Assembly (NCBI GenBank): GCA_963510375.1
Contig: CAUPES010000002.1
Location: forward strand, 75,514-139,513
DNA from: Fastidiosipila sp963510375
GTDB taxonomy: Bacteria; Bacillota; Clostridia; Saccharofermentanales; Fastidiosipilaceae
Direction of reading: 5' to 3'
Length of the DNA stretch: 64,000 nt
Shown: positions 54,147 through 63,836 of the stretch, piece by piece
Numbering within the stretch: position 1 is the stretch's first letter
Layout of the letters: every line of letters starts with the position of its first letter
The notes under the pieces: model-generated
Told to the model about the DNA's origin: nothing
The model's database searches: none
The model's input: the letters and a program-made list of their open reading frames with translations, nothing else
Made by a program: the position numbers and the translations under genes

Positions 54147-55985
54147 CTACTTTTTTAATTCTTCATGAGCATTAGCTTCAGCTCTGATGGTCTTGTAGTT
54201 ATCATAAATAACGAATCCTGGTTTGGAGCCGTTAGGTTTCTTTACATTTTTTATTGGACAATAATCTATATTGATATTTATTATATTTGCAATTTTTTTC
54301 TCGGAAGCACTTAGGCTTAACCAAGCAGCTATTTCAGCAGCTTCTTTAATATCAGTTGATTTAACATCATTTATAGTTCCTTGTAAGATAACGTGAGTTC
54401 CAGGTTTGTCTTTCACATGGAACCAAAGCTGTTCTTTACAGGCATTAGAAAAAGTAAGTTTATCGTTTTGTAAGTTGTTTCTGCCTGCGAGTATTTTAAA
54501 TCCATTACTACTTTCAAATTCTCTAGGAGGAAGTGCTTGGGCTTGTTTAACTTTTTTATGTTTAGTTTTCCTTGTTTGGATATTTGTGCCATGTTTAACC
54601 TGTAGTTTATATTTAAGTGGCCCATTTAAGATTTCATTCTCTAGAGCATCAAGGCTTTCACTGTCTTCAGCATTGGTAATTTGTGTAAGTAAAGTACTTA
54701 AATAATTAATTAAATCTTCGGTCCCATTAATATGATTTTGGGCATAGGTGTATGTGTCTCTGCCTTTGTTATACAATTTATAGAAGTATGGTGCTTGTTG
54801 TTTCATGTGTAACTTAGGGTTTAATTTAACTTCGATGTCATCTAGGTCTGGTGAATAATAATTTTTTAAAGTGATTTTTGCGTTGCTTGGTACAGAGCTT
54901 GGAAGAGTATGAAGTTGAGCCAAAAGCAAATCAGCAATTAGCCTATGATCTTCAAAGTTCTTATTTCTATTAATATCTTTATAATAATTGTCCAAGAGTT
55001 TTTCGCTTTTCTTAAGTTCTTTTTTCACTATTGAATTTAATTGTTGGCGTTGGCTATCCAAAGCTTGATCATTAAACTTTAATTGATGTACATAATCGAT
55101 AGCAGCACTTATAGAATCAAATTCTTTAGCAAAACCAAGAGATTCTAGTTTTATACAATGATACTCAGGTTTTTTGAGTCTAGAGTCAGTGTAGATATAG
55201 GCAGAGTTTTTATATATGCACTCTTCTAGTATAGATTTAGATGAGAGCAAGAGTTCATTTAATTCACGTGAACTAAGAGAATTTATACTAGCACTACCTG
55301 GTATTTCAGTTTTAAACAAAATTTCGTTAACAAGCTGAGGGGATATTCCTAGACTAAGTTTAATTAGTTCTTTGTCTATGGCTTTATGAGAGTCTATTTT
55401 AGCTAAGTTGAAATTGTTTAAATCTTCTGAATTATTAAGATGTGCTAAAATTTGATTAATTTCGGCTATTCTATCTTCAGGCAGAGGTTTATCTTGAGGT
55501 TCTGGAGCAGTATACGTGAACTTCGGGCTAATTATGCGCTTATCGTTTATCTGGTTAAAGAACAGAGCATCTTTTATAGTATTGTTTTCATCTACAAGTA
55601 TAACGTTAGCTGCACCTGTTAATAATTCTAAAATTAAATTTAAATTGATAATTTCAGAGAATTCATCAATAAAAGTAAAATTAATTATTATTATGCGTTC
55701 ATATTTAGGAGAGTAGATTTTATTAACTCGTGCTCCTTGAAGATGTTTTCTCAAAAACATAGTAAATCTAGGAGCGATGTCTGGATTTGTAAACTTTAGA
55801 CTGCTTAAATTGCAGCTAGGACTACTAGGATTAGTAGATATATATAATTTATTCATCCCACGATTAGAGAAAGTTAACAATAGCTCGTAGCGTGAAGGCT
55901 GTTGAATTTTATCTAATCTTGAACCGATTAATGTTTCATTCAATTCTTTTGCTAAATTATGTGTAAGTATACCGTCGAAAGCCAT
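54147..55985 (-). CDS. rqcH: RqcH-type NFACT protein (ribosome quality control)
   Basis: 612 aa. NFACT-N domain (FDGILTHNLAKELNE, GSRLDKIQQPSRYE), coiled-coil middle (about 285-430), HhH region, and C-terminal NFACT-R domain (PREFESSNGFKILAGRNNLQND, LWFHVKDKPGTHVIL). In B. subtilis RqcH recruits tRNA-Ala to stalled 50S subunits and adds alanine tails. The Asp-Arg pair needed there appears as Glu96-Arg97 here (KYERI). ATG 55985 has GGAG upstream; the longer frame has none. It converges with ruvB. Confidence 0.92.
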   Translation of the reverse strand: MAFDGILTHNLAKELNETLIGSRLDKIQQPSRYELLLTFSNRGMNKLYISTNPSSPSCNLSSLKFTNPDIAPRFTMFLRKHLQGARVNKIYSPKYERIIIINFTFIDEFSEIINLNLILELLTGAANVILVDENNTIKDALFFNQINDKRIISPKFTYTAPEPQDKPLPEDRIAEINQILAHLNNSEDLNNFNLAKIDSHKAIDKELIKLSLGISPQLVNEILFKTEIPGSASINSLSSRELNELLLSSKSILEECIYKNSAYIYTDSRLKKPEYHCIKLESLGFAKEFDSISAAIDYVHQLKFNDQALDSQRQQLNSIVKKELKKSEKLLDNYYKDINRNKNFEDHRLIADLLLAQLHTLPSSVPSNAKITLKNYYSPDLDDIEVKLNPKLHMKQQAPYFYKLYNKGRDTYTYAQNHINGTEDLINYLSTLLTQITNAEDSESLDALENEILNGPLKYKLQVKHGTNIQTRKTKHKKVKQAQALPPREFESSNGFKILAGRNNLQNDKLTFSNACKEQLWFHVKDKPGTHVILQGTINDVKSTDIKEAAEIAAWLSLSASEKKIANIININIDYCPIKNVKKPNGSKPGFVIYDNYKTIRAEANAHEELKK

Positions 55986-56066
55986 AAATTTTTCTCCATA
56001 AATAAACAAATACAATTTAAATTAAAAAATAAATATATGGTAGTATTATAAACTAGAGGTGAGAAA

Positions 56067-56378
56067 ATGACGAATAAAGTTAATACGAACGCAAGTAAGC
56101 GTAGTTCAAAACAAGAAAATACAAGAAAAACTAATACTAGATCTTCCAGGGCAAAAACTCCAACAAGAACCTCTAGTGTGTATTCTGAATTTTGGAGTAG
56201 CTCTTTAGCTAAATTTCTAAAAACAGTTTTATTAATTATTGCAATTATTTTATTTGATCTAATTATAAGTAGAAATAATTATTCGAAATTTTACTTGTTC
56301 CTCGGTATAGAGCTTATTTTGGCTTTTATTTTTGTTGTGTTTAGGTTAATTATTCAACAAAATAAAATAGATAAATAG
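56067..56378 (+). CDS. Small membrane protein, unknown function
   Basis: 103 aa. The first ~45 residues are Ser/Thr/Lys/Arg-rich and basic; two hydrophobic helices follow (about 49-66 and 73-95) and a short charged tail. I do not recognise it. GAGGTGAG precedes ATG 56067, and a TATAAA hexamer lies at 56047-56052. It is divergent from rqcH with ~80 nt between and ends 11 nt before the M16 protease start, so it is probably co-transcribed with it. Confidence 0.65.
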   Translation: MTNKVNTNASKRSSKQENTRKTNTRSSRAKTPTRTSSVYSEFWSSSLAKFLKTVLLIIAIILFDLIISRNNYSKFYLFLGIELILAFIFVVFRLIIQQNKIDK

Positions 56379-56389
56379 GAGAGATGATT

Positions 56390-59281
56390 ATGGATAAGTA
56401 TGGATTTACTTTGATAAAACATGAAAAAATTGATGAATTAAATATAGAATCGTTCCAATTTACTCATAAAAAATCCGGTGCAGAATTACTTTATTTAAAA
56501 ACAAAAGATGATAACAAGGCTTTCGGTGTTGGTTTTAAAACACCGCCTTATGATGATACAGGATTACCGCATATATTAGAACATGCAGTACTAGCCGGCT
56601 CTAGAAAATATAAGACTAAAGAACCTTTTATGAATTTAGTTCAAAGTAGTATGGCCACTTATCTTAATGCTTCTACATATCCAGACAAAACTATTTATCC
56701 TATTGCTTCAAGAAATTTACAAGATTTTAAGAATTTAATGGATGTATATCTGGATGCAGTATTTTATCCAGCCATATATGATGAAGAAAAAATATTTAGA
56801 CAAGAAGGCTGGCGTTACGACATTGCAAATGTTGAAGATCCCATTGAATATAAGGGTGTTGTATTTAGCGAGATGCGAGGTGTATATTCATCTCCAGTTA
56901 GCTTAATAGACAAAGAATTGGATAGAGCTTTATTCCCAGATACACCTTATAAATATGAATCAGGTGGAGATCCGTATACTATCTATGATCTTGAGATAAA
57001 AGATTATCTTAATTTCCACAAAAAATATTATCACCCTGCAAATTCAAAGATTTATCTGTATGGTGACTTCGATATTGATGAAATTTTGCAATACATTGAT
57101 ACTGAATACTTGAGTAATTTTGATAGAATTGAAATTAATACAGATATTCCTTTACAAAGTAAATTTACTGAAAGTATAAATAAAGAGATAGAAATTTCTA
57201 TCGGTAAATCTGAAGATCCACAAGATAAAAATTACGCTGCTTGGGGAGTTGCATTTAATACATTTGCTGATTATGAAGAAAACGCCATGGTAAATGTGTT
57301 GTTAGATGCTTTATTTAATTCCCAATCTGCTCCTGTCAGATTGGCTGTTGAAGCTGAAAACCTGGGAGAAGATTATTTTGCTTACAGTGATTGCAATCAA
57401 GAAAATGCAGTTAAAGTGTATTTAGTTAATGCAAATATAGAAAATGCTAATAAATTTTCCGAGTTAATTGAATCAACGTTAGAAAGTGTCGTTGATAAAA
57501 AAATCGATAGGACAGCTCTGCAAGCATCGATTAATCGTTTGGAATTTAATTTGAAAGAAATGAATACTGGCAGCAATACTGGAGTTAGATATTTCTCAAA
57601 AGTATTAAATTCCTGGCTATATGGTGATGATCCGATTAATAGTTTGCGTTATGCAGATTTATTAAATCATCTGAATAAGTCATTAGAATCTGATGCTTGG
57701 GAAAACTTGGTAAAATCTAAATTCTTAGATAATAAGCATAAAGTCAATTTAATTGCTAAGGCAGTTCCAGGACTTAATGCGGATAAAGATGCTGAGGTAA
57801 GTTGTGAATTAGCTGAATTCAAAGATAAACTCAGCAAGACCGAGCTAGAAAATCTTGTTAATAAGAATCAAGAATTATACCAATGGCAAGAAACTGATGA
57901 TAGTCCTGAGAAGAAAGCAACAATACCTACATTGAATTTAGAGGATATAGAAATTGATGTACCAAAATTAAACTATGAGATTGAAGAACGCAACAATTAT
58001 AAAATCCTTAAAAATCACGTTTCAACCAGTGGTGTAAATTATGCTATTTATAGTTTTGATTTAAATCATGTTCAAACTAAAGACTTGCCTTACGTAAGAA
58101 TTTTATCTAATTTACTAGGTACTCTTAATACAAAGTCATACAAATATACTGAATTGGATAGCAAAATTGCTCTGTGTTCAGGTGGTTTCTTATATAATCC
58201 TAATGTATATACTAAGAAGGATGAAACAGTTGATTTGAGATTTGAGGTTTTTGTAAAAACACTTGATCCTAAATCTGATGAGTGGACCGATGTCTTAAAA
58301 GAAGTGTTGTTATCTAGTGATTTTAATGACGATAAAAGAATACTTGAAGTTCTGAAGATGGAGGCCGCTAATGAATACGAAAGCATTGTAGGTAATGGTA
58401 ATAGATATGCTTCGTTAAGATTAATTTCAAGATTAAATGAAACAGGATTTGTTAATGAACAACTTAAAGGAGTTAGCTATTATCAATTATTAAAAAATAT
58501 CGTAGATAATTTCTCTATAGAGAAACAAGCTTTGGTTGCAAAACTTTTTGAGATAAGCAAAGTAGTATTTAATCAAAACAATCTGTTGATTACTGTTGGA
58601 GCAGAAGAAAATGATATTAATAGTTTCCAAGCAAATGCTGAAGCATTTGCAGATAAGCTTTTGACCAATGTTTATACTCCTGCCAAACGTGAGTTCAATC
58701 AGAAAAGATTTAATGAAGCTATTAAAATTGACTCTAATGTTAATTATGTGGTTAAAGGTGGAAACTTTGATGATTCTGAAACTACATATGAGGGAGACAT
58801 GGTAGTTATGACTTCTATGCTAAGTAGTGACTATATGCATAATATGATTAGAGCTAAAGGTGGAGCTTATGGTAATGCTTTAAAGATAACGAAGCGCAAA
58901 GAAGTCATTGCAAGTAGTTATCGTGATCCAAATATTAAATATACATTAGATGTTTATGATACTTTAGGCGAACATTTACAAGAATTAGAAATTTCTAAGA
59001 AGTCACTTGATGAGTATATTATTGGTGCAATAAATCATTTTAATCCTGTATTAAACCCTGTAGGATTAACTTATCTAGCTAATGCAGAATATTTATCTGG
59101 AGAAACCTATGCAGATCGTAAAAATGATTTAGATAGTGCTTTAAATACTAATCTTGGGAAAATGAAAAAATATGGAGAGCTTTTAGCTAACACGATAAAT
59201 AGTGGGAATTATGTAGTAATAGGTAATGCTGAAGCTATCGAAAATAATAAAGAATTATTTGATGAAATAATTAATTTATAA
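56390..59281 (+). CDS. M16C-family metalloprotease (presequence-protease/falcilysin-like)
   Basis: 963 aa, the full two-half clamshell. The zinc motif is the inverted HILEH at 61-65 (HxxEH), with KEPFMNL and TYLNASTYPDKTIYP blocks and RQEGWRYDIAN downstream. The C-terminal half (RAKGGAYGNALKI, YRDPN) is the typical degenerate partner. No signal peptide, so it degrades peptides in the cytosol. ATG 56390 is chosen (GGAG with 8-nt spacing) over ATG 56384. Confidence 0.92.
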   Translation: MDKYGFTLIKHEKIDELNIESFQFTHKKSGAELLYLKTKDDNKAFGVGFKTPPYDDTGLPHILEHAVLAGSRKYKTKEPFMNLVQSSMATYLNASTYPDKTIYPIASRNLQDFKNLMDVYLDAVFYPAIYDEEKIFRQEGWRYDIANVEDPIEYKGVVFSEMRGVYSSPVSLIDKELDRALFPDTPYKYESGGDPYTIYDLEIKDYLNFHKKYYHPANSKIYLYGDFDIDEILQYIDTEYLSNFDRIEINTDIPLQSKFTESINKEIEISIGKSEDPQDKNYAAWGVAFNTFADYEENAMVNVLLDALFNSQSAPVRLAVEAENLGEDYFAYSDCNQENAVKVYLVNANIENANKFSELIESTLESVVDKKIDRTALQASINRLEFNLKEMNTGSNTGVRYFSKVLNSWLYGDDPINSLRYADLLNHLNKSLESDAWENLVKSKFLDNKHKVNLIAKAVPGLNADKDAEVSCELAEFKDKLSKTELENLVNKNQELYQWQETDDSPEKKATIPTLNLEDIEIDVPKLNYEIEERNNYKILKNHVSTSGVNYAIYSFDLNHVQTKDLPYVRILSNLLGTLNTKSYKYTELDSKIALCSGGFLYNPNVYTKKDETVDLRFEVFVKTLDPKSDEWTDVLKEVLLSSDFNDDKRILEVLKMEAANEYESIVGNGNRYASLRLISRLNETGFVNEQLKGVSYYQLLKNIVDNFSIEKQALVAKLFEISKVVFNQNNLLITVGAEENDINSFQANAEAFADKLLTNVYTPAKREFNQKRFNEAIKIDSNVNYVVKGGNFDDSETTYEGDMVVMTSMLSSDYMHNMIRAKGGAYGNALKITKRKEVIASSYRDPNIKYTLDVYDTLGEHLQELEISKKSLDEYIIGAINHFNPVLNPVGLTYLANAEYLSGETYADRKNDLDSALNTNLGKMKKYGELLANTINSGNYVVIGNAEAIENNKELFDEIINL

Positions 59282-59298
59282 GCTCAGGAGGATAAAAT

Positions 59299-61563
59299 AT
59301 GAGTTTACTAGATTTAGTCGATACAAGACAAGGTACGAATAATCAGCATAGATTAAGTAAAGGAAACTGTCTTCCATATACAATTTTGCCTTTTGGCAGA
59401 CATCCTTTCGTTATGGTAACTCGTTATAATGATATTAGGTTTTTTAACGGAAACGATCACAGTACTTATGGTATTAGATTGACACACCAACCTAGTCCAT
59501 GGATGGGTGATTTCAATTTTATAAATATTAACTTTTTAGGTTTAGATATAGAAGAAGAAAAAAATGTCTTACAGAATATTGAGAAAAGTCATATTCCTGA
59601 AGATTATAATATAAGTTCTTTTAGACCAAATAGTAGTGTATTTAAGCCGCACAATCTTAGTTTTAGGCGTTTAAGAGACGGTTTAAATATTGATTTAGTA
59701 CCTACTGAATTTGGTGCTAGTTGTGAAGTTTCTAGAGATAGAAGATATGCAACAGATAGAAATTATTATTTCACACTGGCTTTAGGCAAAAATTCTGAAT
59801 TAAATCAAGTGGAGCAAGGTATGCTTACTGGTTTTACAGAGCAATTTGCTGGATCCAAATATTCTAACTACAAAATGTACTTTGCTATGCAATTTGATAC
59901 TAATCTTGAACTAGTTGGTAAAACTGAGTATAAGGATACAGGCCATGATTTGGTAATGTATTGGTTTAAATTAAGTACAGATTTACAAGACGAATCTATC
60001 CATTTGAATTTTAATTGCTCAAATATAAGTGTTGATCAGGCTAAGGAAAATCAGCGCCAAGAAATAACTGAGTTGGGTTTGTTTGTAGGTGACTTTGCAG
60101 AGAATCATGAAGAGTTCAAATTAATTGCTGAAGAAGATTGGGAAGATTATTTGAGTAGAATTGAAGTGAAAAGCCAAAACTTTGAACAATTACGTACTTT
60201 CTATACTTGTTTATATAGAAGTGCAACTTTCCCACACAAAGCCTATGAATTCAATTCCGAAGGTGATAAAATCCATTTTTCACCATACACAGGTAAAGTT
60301 GAAACTGGTTCGTTTTATACAAGTAATGGGTACTGGGATACATTTAGAACAAACTACCCACTATACTCGTTAATTTGTCCTGAGCAAATTGAGGATTTCA
60401 TTGAGGGAATTTTAAGTGTTGGAAGAGAAGATAAGTTCCTACCGCGTTGGCTTTCTCCAGATGAGAGAGGTTTAATGCCTGGTAGTTCAGTTGATTCTGT
60501 AATTGCTGATGCTGTGGTTAAAGGTTTGGTTAATGATGAGTTGGCTGAAGAAATTCTAGAATATATGATTTACTCAGCTGAAGAACAAGGTAAAGATATA
60601 CTGGAAGGACGCGAAGGCGGATTAGAATATAGAAAACTTGGATATGTGCCTTGCGATATTGGTGTAAGAGAATCAGTTAATAAAACTCAAGATTATGCTT
60701 ATAGTGATTTTTGTATTGCTCAAGTAGCTAAAGTTTTGGGTAAAAGTGAGATTGCTGAAAAGTATTATAACTATTCTTTAAACTATAGAAATTTATTCCA
60801 AGTAGATGCAAAAAGAATGCTACCAAGAAAGACTAATGGAGAATTTGTGAATGTACCAAGCCATCGCTGGGGTGGTGAGTATACTGAAGGTTCGTCATGG
60901 CAAAATAGCTTAAGTGTATTTTATAATTTCTCTGATATGATAGAGATGTATGGAGGCGATGAAGAGTTCACTGGGTTTATGGTGGATTTAATTAATCAGA
61001 CACCAGAATTTGAAATTGGTGGTTACGGAATAGAAATTCATGAAATGAGTGAAATGGCTATTTTGAATTTTGGTCAATTAGCAATTTCAAATCAACCTAG
61101 TTTCCATTTCCCATACTTATTCATGTATACGGGCTATCCTAATTTTGGTGAACTGATTACCAAAGATATGCTGACAAATTTATTCAGTTATGATATTAAT
61201 GGATTTCCTGGCGACGAAGATAATGGAAGTATGGGTTCATGGTATGTATTAAGTTCTTTAGGTCTATATCAAGTTTGTCCTGGTGGAGATGAATTTGTAT
61301 TTGGTATAAATATTTGGGATGATGCGAAGATTCATTTAGCTGATGGCAATGTAATTCATTTAAAACAAGATCTTGTTGATAATTACGCAAATATAGTACG
61401 TAATCGTTATGTGAATGGAGAAAAGCGAGATAATTTAGCAATTACATATGATGAGTTAATGGAAGGTCCAATAATTGAACAAGAATTAGCTGTATTGCCA
61501 AGTTTACGAAAGGTTGAGCAAGAATTCAGGCCAAAATCTCTAAATGATTTTATCGACGAGTAG
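59299..61563 (+). CDS. Glycoside hydrolase family 92 (exo-alpha-mannosidase-like)
   Basis: 754 aa. GH92 members are calcium-dependent exo-alpha-mannosidases. Hallmarks seen: N-terminal beta-sandwich with the VDTRQGTNN and LPFGRHPFVM start, the YWDTFRTNYPLYSLICP helix block, and GDEDNGSMGSWYVLSSLGLY near residue 638, the clearest family motif. No signal peptide is visible, so it appears intracellular, unlike many GH92 enzymes. AGGAGG lies before ATG 59299, 17 nt after the protease gene. The natural substrate is unknown. Confidence 0.88.
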   Translation: MSLLDLVDTRQGTNNQHRLSKGNCLPYTILPFGRHPFVMVTRYNDIRFFNGNDHSTYGIRLTHQPSPWMGDFNFININFLGLDIEEEKNVLQNIEKSHIPEDYNISSFRPNSSVFKPHNLSFRRLRDGLNIDLVPTEFGASCEVSRDRRYATDRNYYFTLALGKNSELNQVEQGMLTGFTEQFAGSKYSNYKMYFAMQFDTNLELVGKTEYKDTGHDLVMYWFKLSTDLQDESIHLNFNCSNISVDQAKENQRQEITELGLFVGDFAENHEEFKLIAEEDWEDYLSRIEVKSQNFEQLRTFYTCLYRSATFPHKAYEFNSEGDKIHFSPYTGKVETGSFYTSNGYWDTFRTNYPLYSLICPEQIEDFIEGILSVGREDKFLPRWLSPDERGLMPGSSVDSVIADAVVKGLVNDELAEEILEYMIYSAEEQGKDILEGREGGLEYRKLGYVPCDIGVRESVNKTQDYAYSDFCIAQVAKVLGKSEIAEKYYNYSLNYRNLFQVDAKRMLPRKTNGEFVNVPSHRWGGEYTEGSSWQNSLSVFYNFSDMIEMYGGDEEFTGFMVDLINQTPEFEIGGYGIEIHEMSEMAILNFGQLAISNQPSFHFPYLFMYTGYPNFGELITKDMLTNLFSYDINGFPGDEDNGSMGSWYVLSSLGLYQVCPGGDEFVFGINIWDDAKIHLADGNVIHLKQDLVDNYANIVRNRYVNGEKRDNLAITYDELMEGPIIEQELAVLPSLRKVEQEFRPKSLNDFIDE

Positions 61564-61592
61564 AATTAGTATAAATTAATTTAATAAAAGAT

Positions 61593-61640
61593 AAAACACT
61601 AGCACTGATTTCAATAAATCAATGCTAGTGTTTTGATTTA
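61593..61640. terminator. Bidirectional rho-independent terminator
   Basis: 12-bp stem AAAACACTAGCA (61593-61604) / TGCTAGTGTTTT (61623-61634) with an inner GATTT/AAATC. It has T-rich tails on both strands and serves the GH92 gene (+) and the converging unknown gene (-). Confidence 0.93.
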
Positions 61641-61662
61641 TGCTTATTAATTATAATGACGT

Positions 61663-62304
61663 TTAATTTAAGCTAAGATTTCCGTAGAAAAGTTTATGAA
61701 GCTCTTTGTTGGGAGAAATAAGCCACTCGGTCTTAAATAGTTTGCTTTTTTTATGCATTTCAATAGTAATTTCTTTAGATTTTATGATATTTTTATAGGA
61801 TTGTAAATTATCCAAAGCATAATATCTAAGCATATCTTCTTTAGATTCACCAGTTCGAACTATTTCAGGGTCGGTGACATCAATCTTAGCATCTTTCATA
61901 TCATCTGAAATACTTTTCAGAATTTTTGGACCATCATTGCAGATTACAGTGATTTTAAGAATTAAGTTATCATTATCTACTGTAGATTCTGATATTAGTT
62001 CAATTTTAGTGTTTTGAATGAATTTTTGTTTAAGTTGGGCTTCAGCTGAAGAATCTTTGGAAAATTTATATAATTCATTTTGCCAATATTCTTGCTTCTC
62101 ATTATTAACTAATTTAACAGCTTCATTATAATCAGCAGTTTGTAAATATTTTAAATAATCTCCCAAAACATCGTAAGCTTTTTTATCTTTAAAAGCTAAA
62201 CCAAGAAGAAGTAATAAGCTGATTAAAATAGAAAGAATAAGTAGAATTACTATTGCATAGATTTTATTCATACCTAATCTATTAAGTAAATTATTAAAAC
62301 GCAT
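61663..62304 (-). CDS. Membrane-anchored protein, unknown function
   Basis: 213 aa. One strong N-terminal membrane helix (about 14-36) and an extracytoplasmic domain of ~175 residues without cysteines or known motifs. The domain looks like the NTF2/DUF4878-type folds that follow single anchors (a helix YLKYLQTADYNEAVKLV, then alternating strands), but this is a guess. AGAGGA lies 6 nt before the ATG at 62304; the frame's upstream start lacks an RBS. It is divergent from the alkyltransferase gene. Confidence 0.65.
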   Translation of the reverse strand: MRFNNLLNRLGMNKIYAIVILLILSILISLLLLLGLAFKDKKAYDVLGDYLKYLQTADYNEAVKLVNNEKQEYWQNELYKFSKDSSAEAQLKQKFIQNTKIELISESTVDNDNLILKITVICNDGPKILKSISDDMKDAKIDVTDPEIVRTGESKEDMLRYYALDNLQSYKNIIKSKEITIEMHKKSKLFKTEWLISPNKELHKLFYGNLSLN

Positions 62305-62359
62305 TAAATATCCTCTTTTCAAGTTAACAGTATAATGTAATTATAGTTAAAATATAATT

Positions 62360-62390
62360 TGAGTCTAGCTATTTTAAAAATGTTAGAATA
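62360..62390 (+). promoter_or_regulatory. Extended -10 promoter of the alkyltransferase gene
   Basis: TTGAGT (62360-62365), 19-nt spacer, TG-T-TAGAAT (62382-62390), immediately before ATG 62407. Confidence 0.5.
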
Positions 62391-62406
62391 AAAAGAAAGT
62401 GCAAAA

Positions 62407-63546
62407 ATGAGTAATTATAATTTAAGGAATTTATATTTGAAAGATGCTTTGGCTTTATATGAATCTTTTGGAGAGGATGAGCCTGATTTTGCTCGAAATT
62501 CTTCGGGAAGAGTCAGTGTCAATTCTCTTAGAATTAACATATCAAAATTTTTGGAAAATAATAATAATTCTGCTTTTGTTTGGGAAGAGGAGAAGCTTAC
62601 AGAATCTGAGTTAGAAAATCCAAGTAGTATCTTTTCTCAAAATTTAATTTATATATTTTGTAGTCAATCTTTTTTGAGTACCGGTGATCTAAGTGTTGAA
62701 GTTTATATACCAAAACAATATTTGAATATTGATTTAAATTACGAAGGTTTTATAAATTCTTTTCTTGATTTAATTGCTAATAATGCCAAAGTCCAGGTTA
62801 TTAATATAAAAGTTCCTGATTATTATGAAAATTTAATTCGCAGTCTAAATGCGCTTGGGTTTAAAGAGAGTGATATTACTATTAATTTAGGAAATAAATT
62901 GCAGGGTAATAGGAATATCTGGAAAAAAACTTTTGTTATGGATAAGCTAAGTAATTGGCCAGCTACATGGGCGTTTGTTCCAACTGAACTTGCAGTATTT
63001 GCTATTTATGGCAACGAAGATAAAATTACTCAAACTAAATTTATAAATTATTCTGAATATTTAGAAGATATAAGCTTAAGATCCTTATGTATTAATAATA
63101 AGTTAGCAGATAGCAAGGGGTATCTTTTAGATAATTATGAGGCTACCAAAGAAAAATATAATGAGGATATTAATAATTTACCCGAAAGTCTGAAAAAAGC
63201 TGTTCAACAAAGTGAAGAGTATTTTTTCGGAAAAAGGAAAAGTTTTAATCTTCCTCTGTCTTTTGCAAATTTTACAAGTTTTCAAAAACTAGTTTGGAAT
63301 AAAACACTTGAAATCCCATATGGATCAGTTTTTTCATATGAAGATTTAGCTGTAAAAATAACAAATAAAAGTGAGTTGAATCCGAATAGTTTTAGTAGAG
63401 CGGTAGGCCAAGCATTAAGTAGTAATCCTTTGGTGGTTTTCATCCCTTGTCATAGAATAATAGCTAAAAGTGGAAATTTACAAGGGTATAAATATGATAT
63501 AAAAATTAAAGATTGGCTTTTGACAAAAGAAATGTTATATTGGTAA
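62407..63546 (+). CDS. Methylated-DNA--protein-cysteine methyltransferase with unknown N-terminal domain
   Basis: 379 aa, about twice the usual Ogt/MGMT length. The C-terminal ~110 residues hold the alkyltransferase domain: FQKLVWNKTLEIPYGSVFSYEDLA, SRAVGQALSSNP and the active site PCHRI with acceptor Cys348. The region at ~190-265 may be the Ogt N-terminal subdomain (LAVFAIYGNEDKI). Residues 1-~185 are not a domain that I recognise; the LNALGFKESDI and W-K-F pattern near 150-180 faintly recalls GNAT acetyltransferases. Repairs O6-alkylguanine by self-alkylation. The RBS is weak. Confidence 0.85.
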   Translation: MSNYNLRNLYLKDALALYESFGEDEPDFARNSSGRVSVNSLRINISKFLENNNNSAFVWEEEKLTESELENPSSIFSQNLIYIFCSQSFLSTGDLSVEVYIPKQYLNIDLNYEGFINSFLDLIANNAKVQVINIKVPDYYENLIRSLNALGFKESDITINLGNKLQGNRNIWKKTFVMDKLSNWPATWAFVPTELAVFAIYGNEDKITQTKFINYSEYLEDISLRSLCINNKLADSKGYLLDNYEATKEKYNEDINNLPESLKKAVQQSEEYFFGKRKSFNLPLSFANFTSFQKLVWNKTLEIPYGSVFSYEDLAVKITNKSELNPNSFSRAVGQALSSNPLVVFIPCHRIIAKSGNLQGYKYDIKIKDWLLTKEMLYW

Positions 63547-63673
63547 AGCTCAATTTTTTGATGGAAAATTGATAAATGTTTAAATTTTTTTGATATAAAG
63601 AACGTCTTAAATTACTGTAAAATAAGAGTTTAGAGCAACTGTTAAAAATATTTAAGAAAATTTGAGAAAAAAT

Positions 63674-63702
63674 TTGACATAAATTAAATTGATATATATA
63701 AT
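63674..63702 (+). promoter_or_regulatory. Consensus sigma-A promoter for the tRNA operon
   Basis: TTGACA (63674-63679), 17-nt spacer, TATAAT (63697-63702): a perfect match to consensus in both hexamers. About 45 nt of leader follow before tRNA-His. Confidence 0.95.
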
Positions 63703-63720
63703 GATTCGTGCATTTCATTT

Positions 63721-63739
63721 AGTTCAATGAAATTGAACT
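63721..63739 (+). other. Leader hairpin ahead of the tRNA operon
   Basis: AGTTCAAT (63721-63728) / ATTGAACT (63732-63739), 8-bp perfect stem with a GAA loop, no T run. It may be a processing signal or protect the 5' end of the precursor. Confidence 0.6.
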
Positions 63740-63753
63740 TGTGAGTGAGAGTT

Positions 63754-63831
63754 GGTGAGATTAGCTCAGTTGGTTAGAGCGCTGGTTTGTGGCACCAGAG
63801 GCCGTGGGTTCAACTCCCATATCTCACCCCA
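63754..63831 (+). tRNA. tRNA-His (GTG)
   Basis: Includes the extra G-1 (63754) opposite discriminator C73, as expected for tRNA-His. Acceptor GTGAGAT/ATCTCAC, anticodon loop TTGTGGC, encoded CCA. Confidence 0.96.
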
Positions 63832-63836
63832 TATAA

